NCBI GenBank assembly: GCA_002336855.1
Contig: DDEV01000125.1
Location: 3,296 to 14,740, forward strand
DNA length: 11,445 nucleotides
Reading direction: 5' to 3'
DNA from: Leucobacter sp. UBA1945
Lineage (GTDB): Bacteria; Actinomycetota; Actinomycetes; Actinomycetales; Microbacteriaceae
Position 1 is the first letter of the stretch; each line of letters opens with the position of its first letter. The translations under genes were made by a program, and so were the position numbers. Positions 6,416-11,445 of this stretch are shown here, piece after piece. A model generated the notes under the pieces. The model did no database searches. It had not been told where the DNA came from and was given only the letters and a program-made list of their open reading frames with translations.

Positions 6416-6480
6416 AGCGCGGGGAGCGAGAGGTCTATGAGGTTTGCCGGGCCGAAGGGATGCAGAGAAGTGGGAAGAAG

Positions 6481-6486
6481 TAGGCT
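6481..6486 (+). promoter_or_regulatory. Putative -10 element (TAGGCT) of leaderless menB
   Basis: TAGGCT, then TGACCC, then the ATG at 6493 gives the -10 to start spacing of six typical of leaderless actinobacterial genes. The purine run GGGAAGAAG at 6472-6480 lies 12-20 bases before the ATG, too far for a normal Shine-Dalgarno. Confidence 0.5.
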
Positions 6487-6492
6487 TGACCC

Positions 6493-7419
6493 ATGAGTGA
6501 TCACGGCGCAGCGCAGGTTTCAGATCTCTTCGACCCGGCCGAGTGGCAGGTGGCGCCGGGTGCCGAGAAGTACACCGACATCACCGCGCACCTGAGCCTC
6601 GACGGTCGCATCTCACGTATCGCGTTCGACCGCCCCGAGGTGCGCAACGCGTTTCGTCCGCACACGGTCGACGAACTCTTCGACGCGCTCGAGCGCGTGC
6701 GCGTCAACCCGCGGGTCGGCGTGGTGCTGCTCACGGGCAACGGGCCGAGCCCGAAAGACGGCGGCTGGGCGTTCTGCTCGGGCGGCGATCAGCGTATTCG
6801 CGGCCGCGACGGCTACAAGTACTCGGACTCTGAAACCGCAGTCGGCCCCGAAGGCCTCGCCCGCGCGGGGCGCCTGCACATTCTCGAGGTGCAGCGGCTG
6901 ATCAGGTTCATGCCGAAGGTCGTGATCGCGCTGGTGCCGGGCTGGGCTGCCGGCGGCGGACACTCGCTGAACGTGGTCTGCGACCTCACGATCGCGAGCC
7001 GAGAGCACGCGAAGTTCAAGCAGACCGACGCCGATGTGGGATCGTTCGACGCGGGCTACGGCAGCGCCTACTTTGCAAGGCAGGTTGGCCAGAAGAACGC
7101 GCGCGAGATCTTCTTTCTCGCGAACGAGTACGACGCCGAGCGCGCCCGAGAGATGGGGGCGGTCAACGCGGTCGTGCCGCACGAGGAGCTTGAGCGCACC
7201 GGCATCGAATGGGCGCGCACGATTCTCGGGAAGTCGCCGACCGCTATTCGCATGCTGAAGTATGCGATGAACGCGGTCGACGACGGCATCGTCGGCCAGC
7301 AGATCTTCGCAGGAGAGACCACGCGCCTCGCCTACGGTACCGACGAGGCGGTCGAGGGGCGCGACTCGTTCCTTGAGAAGCGCGACCCCGACTGGTCGCC
7401 GTTTCCTTACTACTACTGA
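6493..7419 (+). CDS. menB: 1,4-Dihydroxy-2-naphthoyl-CoA synthase
   Basis: MenB (308 residues) is a crotonase-fold enzyme that closes the ring of o-succinylbenzoyl-CoA to make DHNA-CoA in menaquinone synthesis. The first oxyanion-hole segment is F-C-S-G-G-D-Q-R (94-101), followed by the disorder-prone tyrosine segment G-Y-K-Y (107-110). The second is G-W-A-A-G-G-G-H (150-157). The motif Q-T-D-A-D-V-G-S-F-D gives D179 and D186, with the same seven-residue spacing as D185 and D192 of Mycobacterium MenB. The Asp after Q-T marks the type II enzyme, which carries its own carboxylate. Type I enzymes such as E. coli MenB have Gly there and need bicarbonate. The C-terminus, W-S-P-F-P-Y-Y-Y, is normal. 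It is divergent from menC across a shared control region. The CoA ligase menE is not in the window. Confidence 0.97.
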   Translation: MSDHGAAQVSDLFDPAEWQVAPGAEKYTDITAHLSLDGRISRIAFDRPEVRNAFRPHTVDELFDALERVRVNPRVGVVLLTGNGPSPKDGGWAFCSGGDQRIRGRDGYKYSDSETAVGPEGLARAGRLHILEVQRLIRFMPKVVIALVPGWAAGGGHSLNVVCDLTIASREHAKFKQTDADVGSFDAGYGSAYFARQVGQKNAREIFFLANEYDAERAREMGAVNAVVPHEELERTGIEWARTILGKSPTAIRMLKYAMNAVDDGIVGQQIFAGETTRLAYGTDEAVEGRDSFLEKRDPDWSPFPYYY

Positions 7420-7435
7420 GCTGTGAATGCGTTCG

Positions 7436-7457
7436 GGGCTCGGTTCGACAAGAGCCC
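7436..7457 (+). terminator. Possible weak hairpin after menB overlapping the next promoter
   Basis: GGGCTC (7436-7441) and GAGCCC (7452-7457) form a 6-bp stem with a 10-base loop, 16 bases after the menB stop. There is no U-run. The proposed -35 element of the tRNA-Trp unit lies in the loop, so this may be a chance or a regulatory inverted repeat rather than a terminator. Confidence 0.25.
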
Positions 7458-7473
7458 GCTCATCGCGTAAACT
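7445..7473 (+). promoter_or_regulatory. Promoter of the tRNA-Trp/secE/nusG unit (TCGACA, 17 bp, TAAACT)
   Basis: TCGACA (7445-7450) differs from TTGACA at one position and is 17 bp from TAAACT (7468-7473), which fits TANNNT. Transcription would start near 7480, leaving about 90 bases of leader before the tRNA. The -10 context GCGTAAACTCAT recurs as GCGTAAACTTAT before rplK. A TTGACT at 7486-7491 could be the -35 of a second promoter, but its downstream -10 is unclear. Confidence 0.65.
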
Positions 7474-7569
7474 CATTCGAGGTAGTTGACTTCTGCCAAA
7501 CTTTTCTATGCCCACAGGTTGCTTCGCAGTGTGTGAGTTGAGGAGTTGGGAATGGCAGAACTGCTCCAT

Positions 7570-7645
7570 AGGGTAGTGGCGCAATTGGTAGCGCAGCGGT
7601 CTCCAAAACCGCAGGTTGCAGGTTCGAGTCCTGTCTGCCCTGCCA
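7570..7645 (+). tRNA. tRNA-Trp (anticodon CCA), CCA encoded
   Basis: The cloverleaf is complete. The acceptor stem is AGGGTAG/CTGCCCT with one G-T pair, the D arm GCGC/GCGC, the anticodon stem GCGGT/ACCGC with loop CTCCAAA, and the T arm GCAGG/CCTGT with TTCGAGT. The discriminator base is G, the usual bacterial tRNA-Trp identity base, and CCA (7643-7645) is encoded. It is the first gene of the secE/nusG unit: the secE start is 46 bases after the CCA with no terminator U-run between, so the tRNA is probably cut out of a longer transcript. Confidence 0.98.
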
Positions 7646-7647
7646 TA

Positions 7648-7673
7648 CTCGGTCGCTCGAAAGAGTGACCGAG
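7648..7673 (+). other. Hairpin with GAAA tetraloop between tRNA-Trp and secE
   Basis: CTCGGTCGCTC (7648-7658) pairs with GAGTGACCGAG (7663-7673) through 11 bp, one of them G-U, closed by a GAAA tetraloop. It begins two bases after the encoded CCA and ends 18 bases before the secE start. No U-run follows, so it is more likely a processing or stability element of a tRNA-mRNA transcript than a terminator. It also contains the upstream GTG at 7665, making that codon an unlikely start. Confidence 0.7.
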
Positions 7674-7691
7674 CAGATGAAAGGAACGCCT

Positions 7692-7967
7692 GTGAGCAGC
7701 AAGGAAATCGACGGGACCGCCGGCGGCGATCTCGTCGAGCGTGCCAAGGCTGACCGGGCCGCGAAGAAGTCGTGGGTTGGTCGCATCGTGCTGTTCATTC
7801 AGCAGGTGATCGCCGAGCTGAAGAAGGTGGTTACCCCCACCCGCAAAGAGCTCATCAACTACACCCTCGTGGTGCTGGGCTTCGTCGTGGTAATGATGGC
7901 GCTCGTGTGGGTGCTCGACCAGGCGTTCGGCTGGGTCACGGTCTTCATATTCGGCACCCCGCTCTAG
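7692..7967 (+). CDS. secE: Preprotein translocase subunit SecE
   Basis: SecE clamps SecY in the membrane as part of the SecYEG export channel. From GTG 7692 the protein has 91 residues. A charged N-terminal segment is followed by the conserved amphipathic stretch with E-L-K-K-V-V-T-P-T-R-K-E-L, the SecE hallmark. A single membrane helix (about L-V-V-L-G-F-V-V-V-M-M-A-L-V-W-V-L) and a short C-terminus follow. I chose GTG 7692 because AAAGGA ends six bases before it. The frame is open to GTG 7665 and ATG 7677, but 7665 lies inside a stable hairpin and neither has a comparable ribosome site. It is followed by nusG after 86 bases, the usual order in bacteria. Confidence 0.95.
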   Translation: MSSKEIDGTAGGDLVERAKADRAAKKSWVGRIVLFIQQVIAELKKVVTPTRKELINYTLVVLGFVVVMMALVWVLDQAFGWVTVFIFGTPL

Positions 7968-7977
7968 GTGTTGTCTG

Positions 7978-8002
7978 GCTCTGGGGCTCGCGCCCAAAGA
8001 GC
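7978..8002 (+). other. Intercistronic hairpin between secE and nusG
   Basis: GCTCT and GGGC pair with GCCC and AGAGC around a TCGC loop, giving about nine base pairs with a small internal loop. No U-run follows. It may separate the stability or expression of the two messages, but a chance structure in GC-rich DNA cannot be excluded. Confidence 0.35.
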
Positions 8003-8053
8003 ACACACTGAAGCGCAGGTCGTGCGATCCTCAAACGAAAGTAAGAAAGTCAG

Positions 8054-8791
8054 ATGACGAGCGAACAGAGCAACACTCCCGAGGCCGAGCTCGACGCAGC
8101 CCTCGACGCGCTGGTGCAGCCGGCTGAGGGCGAAGAGGTCGCGGCCGCCGACGAGGCAGGCGCTGAAGAGCAGCCAGCTGCTGATCCCTACGCGGAGTTC
8201 AAGCGCGAGCTGCGCACAAAGCCCGGCAAGTGGTACGTCGTGCACAGCTACGCCGGCTACGAGCGCAAGGTGAAGTCGAACCTGTGGAACCGTCGCGAGA
8301 CGATGGGCGCGGTCGACGACATCTACGAGATTCAGGTCCCCATGGAAGAGGTCATGGAGGTCAAGAACGGCCAGCGCAAGATGGTCACTCGCGTGCGCAT
8401 TCCGGGCTACGTGCTTGTGCGCATGAACCTCAACGAGAACACCTGGTCGGTCGTTCGCCACACTCCGGGTGTCACCGGCTTCGTCGGCAATGCGCACAAC
8501 CCGGTTCCGCTACGCTTCAACGAGGCGTTCGAGATGCTGAAGAGCACCGTCGAGCTTGAGCCCGTGCTCGCGAAGTCGAAGGCTGCCGCTGGAGCCGCCG
8601 CCGCCGGCAACATCGAGATCGACTTCGAGGTTGGCGAGACCATTACGATCAAGTCGGGCTCGTTCGAAGGCCTGCCCGGCACGATCAGCGAGATCAACCC
8701 CGCTGCCGGCAAGCTCACCGTACTGGTGTCGCTGTTCGAGCGCGAGACTCCGGTCGAGCTCAGCTTCGACCAGGTCACCAAGATGATCTAA
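8054..8791 (+). CDS. nusG: Transcription termination/antitermination protein NusG
   Basis: NusG (245 residues) binds RNA polymerase during elongation and links it to Rho or to the ribosome. An acidic, Ala/Glu-rich extension of about 55 residues, common in actinobacterial NusG, precedes the NGN domain. That domain begins at K-W-Y-V-V-H-S-Y-A-G-Y-E (W60) and contains the R-I-P-G-Y-V-L-V segment and P-G-V-T-G-F-V-G. An Ala-rich linker (A-A-A-G-A-A-A-A-G) leads to the KOW domain from about residue 193, with G-S-F-E-G-L-P-G-T-I. The ATG is preceded by the purine-rich but weak AAGAAAG. The gene is closed by a strong terminator, so rplK is not simply the next cistron as in many bacteria. Confidence 0.98.
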   Translation: MTSEQSNTPEAELDAALDALVQPAEGEEVAAADEAGAEEQPAADPYAEFKRELRTKPGKWYVVHSYAGYERKVKSNLWNRRETMGAVDDIYEIQVPMEEVMEVKNGQRKMVTRVRIPGYVLVRMNLNENTWSVVRHTPGVTGFVGNAHNPVPLRFNEAFEMLKSTVELEPVLAKSKAAAGAAAAGNIEIDFEVGETITIKSGSFEGLPGTISEINPAAGKLTVLVSLFERETPVELSFDQVTKMI

Positions 8792-8810
8792 GTTTTCGGC
8801 TTACGTCAGG

Positions 8811-8858
8811 GCGAGCGCCTCGATTCTTCTCGAAAAGGATCGGGGCGCTCGCTTTTTT
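8811..8858 (+). terminator. Strong rho-independent terminator after nusG
   Basis: GCGAGCGCCTCGAT (8811-8824) pairs with ATCGGGGCGCTCGC (8839-8852), 14 bp including one G-U. Four further pairs extend toward the loop, and six Ts (8853-8858) follow. It lies 19 bases after the nusG stop and should end the tRNA-Trp/secE/nusG transcript. Confidence 0.95.
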
Positions 8859-8944
8859 GACGAGGATCACCACGCGCGCGAGGCGCCGGGCCCTGCGGGT
8901 AACTTGACGCAGGTGAAACCCGCCCACAGGGCAAGCCCGAGCAA

Positions 8945-8950
8945 TAGACT
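8945..8950 (+). promoter_or_regulatory. Putative -10 element (TAGACT) of leaderless carboxylesterase
   Basis: TAGACT fits TANNNT and lies exactly six bases before the ATG at 8957. The GCGGGA between them is too close to the ATG to serve as a Shine-Dalgarno. TTGACG at 8904-8909 is 35 bases upstream and too far to be its -35. Confidence 0.5.
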
Positions 8951-8956
8951 GCGGGA

Positions 8957-10417
8957 ATGGCAATGACGCACGCTCCTGAGGCGCACCACGCAGCGCGCCC
9001 CACAACCCGCATCAGCACCGGTGAGCTCATCGGCCGCTCGGAGGGCGGCGTCGACCGTTACCTCGGAGTGCCCTATGCGGCCCCGCCCTTCGGCAAGCGG
9101 CGATTCGCGAAGCCCGAGCCCGTCGAGCCCTGGGCAGAGCCGCGAGACGCGAGCGAGTTCGGCCCGACCTCACCGCAGACGCCCTACCCGGGCCGCATCG
9201 GCACCATTCTGCCGAGTATCGACCGCCCCGGCGAAGACATTTTGACCGCGAACGTGTGGGCCCCGAGCGACGCGATGAGTCGCGACCGCGAAGGGCTGCC
9301 GGTCGTGCTCTGGGTGCACGGCGGCGCGTTCGAGCGCGGCGGGGCGGCGCTCGGAATTTACGACGGCACGAGCTTCGCGCGCGACGGAGTGGTGTTCGTC
9401 TCGATCAACTATCGCCTGGGTGCCGAAGGGTTCTCGGTGCTCGAGGGAGTGCCGCGCAACCTCGGGCTCGAAGATGTCGTTGCCGGCCTGCGCTGGGTGC
9501 ATGACGAGATCAGAGCCTTCGGTGGCGACCCGGCTCGAATCACGGTGATGGGGGAGTCGGCAGGCGGGTCCCTCGTCGCCGCGCTGCTCGCGCGCCCCGA
9601 TAGCCGAGAGCTCACCGCAGGCGCGATCGTGCAGAGCGGCCCGACGAGCGCCGAGCACGCTGAGAAGAGCGGCGAGCTCAGTAGCGACCTCGCCAAGCGT
9701 CTCGGCGTGCCGGCCACGAAGGAGGGCTTCGCGAGCGTCGAGCCACAGCAACTGCTGCGAGTGAGACAAGAGCAGGTCGGGGGCAAGTCGATCCTCTCGG
9801 GCGCCCCTGCGTACGTGCTGACGCTCGACGAAGACACGCTGCCAGTTACTCCCGCTGAGGGGCTCGAGTCAGCTCGGCAGCCGGTGCTCATCGGCGCGAA
9901 CACGCAGGAGTACCGCCTCTGGTTCGCTCCCGAGGCGCTGGCCGCGATCGGCGGGCTGAAGTTCTGGATTGCGACGAAGGCGCTGAAGATCTCGAAGCAG
10001 GCAGTTGCCGCATATAAGCAGGACTGGCAGAGCTCGAACCGCGGGGAGGTGCTTGGCCAGCTCATCACGGATCGTCTGCTGCGGGGCCCGGCGATCTTCG
10101 CCGCAAGAAACCGAACGGCGTCAACGTACGCGTACGAGTTCACCTGGAAGACCCCGAAGCATGGCCTAGGAGCAACGCACGCCCTTGAGCTGGGCTTCGT
10201 GTTCGACGCGCTCGACACTGACGACGCGAAGATGATGGCCGATCACGCGCCGCAGTCGCTCGCCGACCAGATGCACGCCGACTGGGTGCACTTCATCAAG
10301 ACCGGCGACGCGGGGTGGCCGCAGTTCTCAGAAGCCAAGAAGGTGCGACTCTACGACGAAACGATCGGCCTTGAGCCCGTGCCGCGTGAGGCTGCGCTCG
10401 GCGCGCTGCTCGACTGA
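8957..10417 (+). CDS. Type-B carboxylesterase (alpha/beta hydrolase)
   Basis: The 486-residue protein is a carboxylesterase/lipase family B member that hydrolyses carboxylic ester bonds. The N-terminal motif Y-L-G-V-P-Y-A-A-P-P near residue 35, the oxyanion-hole H-G-G-A-F (H121-G122-G123), and the nucleophile elbow G-E-S-A-G-G with S201 are clear. The likely acid is E318 in N-T-Q-E-Y, and the likely histidine is H408 in G-A-T-H-A-L-E-L-G. No signal peptide or membrane segment is visible, so it is probably cytosolic. The length is normal for bacterial members. It lies between nusG and rplK, with the nusG terminator before it and its own -10 element. No clear terminator follows, so its transcript could read into rplK. 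The physiological substrate is unknown. Related enzymes act on p-nitrobenzyl esters, phenylcarbamates and other xenobiotics, but nothing here selects among them. Confidence 0.93.
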   Translation: MAMTHAPEAHHAARPTTRISTGELIGRSEGGVDRYLGVPYAAPPFGKRRFAKPEPVEPWAEPRDASEFGPTSPQTPYPGRIGTILPSIDRPGEDILTANVWAPSDAMSRDREGLPVVLWVHGGAFERGGAALGIYDGTSFARDGVVFVSINYRLGAEGFSVLEGVPRNLGLEDVVAGLRWVHDEIRAFGGDPARITVMGESAGGSLVAALLARPDSRELTAGAIVQSGPTSAEHAEKSGELSSDLAKRLGVPATKEGFASVEPQQLLRVRQEQVGGKSILSGAPAYVLTLDEDTLPVTPAEGLESARQPVLIGANTQEYRLWFAPEALAAIGGLKFWIATKALKISKQAVAAYKQDWQSSNRGEVLGQLITDRLLRGPAIFAARNRTASTYAYEFTWKTPKHGLGATHALELGFVFDALDTDDAKMMADHAPQSLADQMHADWVHFIKTGDAGWPQFSEAKKVRLYDETIGLEPVPREAALGALLD

Positions 10418-10430
10418 CCAAAGAAGCGAG

Positions 10431-10460
10431 CTGGCGCGATCCGCGAATCTGGCGTAAACT
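10431..10460 (+). promoter_or_regulatory. Promoter of rplK-rplA (TAAACT -10)
   Basis: TAAACT (10455-10460) fits TANNNT. Its context GCGTAAACTTAT nearly repeats that of the tRNA-Trp promoter (GCGTAAACTCAT at 7465-7476). The -35 region, CTGGCG (10431-10436) with an 18-bp spacer, is a poor match. The start would be near 10467, giving a leader of about 105 bases. Confidence 0.55.
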
Positions 10461-10466
10461 TATGTG

Positions 10467-10553
10467 GTTTGCGCCTGCACTTGTGCTGCGCGAACAACAA
10501 CCGCGCTCGGGAACGGCCCGAGAAGCGGGAGAAGCCGGTGAGAATCCGGCTTC
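10467..10553 (+). promoter_or_regulatory. Structured rplK mRNA leader with three hairpins
   Basis: Three hairpins follow one another. GTTTGCGC (10467-10474) pairs with GCGCGAAC (10488-10495). CTCGGG (10506-10511) pairs with CCCGAG (10517-10522), extended by CCGC and GCGG. GAAGCCGG (10531-10538) pairs perfectly with CCGGCTTC (10546-10553). The Shine-Dalgarno GAGAGGA (10558-10564) begins five bases after the last stem. In E. coli, protein L1 represses this operon by binding the leader. Such autoregulation is a reasonable guess here, but I cannot show an L1 site. Confidence 0.55.
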
Positions 10554-10571
10554 GTATGAGAGGAAACAATC

Positions 10572-11000
10572 ATGGCAAAAGCCAAGAAGGTTACCGGTCT
10601 GATCAAGCTTCAGATCGCAGCCGGCGCCGCCAACCCGGCACCCCCCGTGGGTCCTGCCCTGGGTCAGCACGGCGTCAACATCATGGAGTTCTGCAAGGCT
10701 TACAACGCCGCAACGGAGAGCCAGCGCGGCAACGTGATTCCCGTTGAGATCACCGTGTACGAGGATCGCTCGTTCACCTTCGTTCTGAAGACCCCGCCCG
10801 CCGCTGAGCTGCTCAAGAAGGCTGCTGGCGTGCAGAAGGGTTCGGGAACTCCCCACACCGTCAAGGTCGCTAAGGTGACCGCTGAGCAGGTACGCGCGAT
10901 CGCCGAGCAGAAGCAGGCTGATCTGAACGCAAACGACCTCGACGCAGCATCGAAGATCATCGCCGGCACCGCCCGTTCCATGGGCATCACGGTCGAGTAA
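10572..11000 (+). CDS. rplK: 50S ribosomal protein L11
   Basis: L11 (142 residues) binds the GTPase-associated region of 23S rRNA and takes part in factor binding and the stringent response. The N-terminal domain has the conserved P-A-P-P-V-G-P-A-L-G-Q-H-G-V-N-I-M-E-F. The C-terminal rRNA-binding domain includes L-K-T-P-P-A-A-E-L-L-K-K-A-A-G and ends in G-T-A-R-S-M-G-I-T-V. The start is fixed by the strong site GAGAGGA seven bases before the ATG, in contrast to the leaderless starts elsewhere. rplA follows after 12 bases. Confidence 0.99.
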   Translation: MAKAKKVTGLIKLQIAAGAANPAPPVGPALGQHGVNIMEFCKAYNAATESQRGNVIPVEITVYEDRSFTFVLKTPPAAELLKKAAGVQKGSGTPHTVKVAKVTAEQVRAIAEQKQADLNANDLDAASKIIAGTARSMGITVE

Positions 11001-11012
11001 GGGGCACGGATC

Positions 11013-11445
11013 ATGGCACAGAAGTCAAAGGCATACCGCGCCGCAGCCTCGAAGATCGAGGACGGCAAGTTCTACACTCCCGCCGAGGCAGTCGCCCTGG
11101 CCAAGGAGACCGGTTCGGCAAAGACCGACTCGACCGTTGAGGTTGCAGTCAAGCTCGGCGTCGACCCCCGCAAGGCAGACCAGATGGTGCGCGGCACCGT
11201 CAGCCTGCCCCACGGCACCGGCAAGACCGCACGCGTCATCGTGTTCGCGACCGGCCCCGCAGCAGAGGCAGCAATCGCTGCTGGCGCTGACGAGGTTGGC
11301 GGCGACGAGCTGATCGAGAAGGTCGCTGGCGGCTGGACCGACTTCGACTCGGCAGTCTCGACCCCCGAGCTCATGGGCAAGGTCGGTCGTCTGGGTAAGG
11401 TGCTCGGCCCCCGCGGCCTCATGCCGAACCCCAAGACCGGCACCG
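11013..11445 (+). CDS. rplA: 50S ribosomal protein L1, N-terminal part (3' end outside window)
   Basis: The first 144 codons of L1 are present; the frame is open to the window end, and full L1 has about 230 residues. L1 binds 23S rRNA at the mobile stalk near the tRNA exit site and is the autogenous repressor of this operon in E. coli. The N-terminus M-A-Q-K-S-K-A-Y-R-A-A, the segment V-E-V-A-V-K-L-G-V-D-P-R-K-A-D-Q, and G-P-R-G-L-M-P-N-P-K-T-G-T at the window edge are family hallmarks. AAGGGG (10999-11004), overlapping the rplK stop codon, is the ribosome site, so translation is probably coupled. Confidence 0.98.
   Translation, partial: MAQKSKAYRAAASKIEDGKFYTPAEAVALAKETGSAKTDSTVEVAVKLGVDPRKADQMVRGTVSLPHGTGKTARVIVFATGPAAEAAIAAGADEVGGDELIEKVAGGWTDFDSAVSTPELMGKVGRLGKVLGPRGLMPNPKTGT

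Noticed and set aside
5827..6483. 218-codon plus-strand frame covering the 5' part of menC and the menC-menB spacer
   Set aside because: Most of it is antisense to menC. The rest crosses the repeat array and stops at the menB -10 element. It has no ribosome site and a Ser/Arg/Thr-rich composition typical of shadow frames.
6613..7584. 323-codon minus-strand frame opposite menB
   Set aside because: It is a shadow of menB, which has full family motifs, and it continues into the tRNA-Trp gene, so it is unlikely to be coding.
7552..7646. ATGGCAG before tRNA-Trp and CTGCCAT at its 3' end as a stem enclosing the tRNA
   Set aside because: It is only seven base pairs with no extension, and it would disrupt the acceptor stem. 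A chance match is adequate.
8904..8909. TTGACG as the -35 of the carboxylesterase promoter
   Set aside because: It lies 35 bases from the TAGACT -10 element, about twice the working spacing, and no -10 is found 16-18 bases after it.

Overview
The window looks like a high-GC actinobacterium, most likely Microbacteriaceae and possibly Leucobacter-like. I base this on strong G/C third positions, the actinobacterial block tRNA-Trp, secE, nusG, rplK, rplA, a mycobacterial-type (type II) MenB, and many start codons placed 6-7 bases after a TANNNT -10 element with no Shine-Dalgarno, the pattern of leaderless transcripts. The genus is inference. Nearly all of it is housekeeping chromosome; I see no phage, transposon, CRISPR array, toxin-antitoxin or defence genes.

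Left part (1-3900): the tail of an ABC-2 exporter permease, a Maf-type nucleotide pyrophosphatase, a strong bidirectional terminator, tRNA-Arg(ACG) on the minus strand, adenine phosphoribosyltransferase (apt), and a 595-residue acyl-CoA synthetase of the AMP-forming class carrying an Ala-Gly repeat.

Middle part (3900-7420): a 33-bp palindrome precedes a stand-alone catalytic-domain MetE-like protein with an intact zinc site. This gene runs tail to tail into menC (minus strand), and the two stop codons share four bases. menC and menB (menaquinone pathway) are divergent across 205 bp. That gap holds four copies of an 11-bp motif arranged with exact dyad symmetry, the most interesting regulatory structure I found.

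Right part (7420-11445): tRNA-Trp, secE and nusG appear to form one transcription unit from a good promoter, closed by a strong terminator. A type-B carboxylesterase gene with its own promoter sits between nusG and rplK, where the two are usually adjacent. rplK has a leader with three consecutive hairpins and is followed by rplA, cut by the window end. The tRNA-Trp and rplK promoters share the core GCGTAAACTYAT, which suggests common growth-linked control of protein export, transcription elongation and ribosome synthesis.

The candidates for something undescribed are regulatory DNA and gene arrangement rather than a new protein system: the menC/menB operator-like array, the palindrome before the MetE-like gene, the leaderless promoter set (which also suggests a different apt start), the split nusG/rplK arrangement, and the rplK leader.
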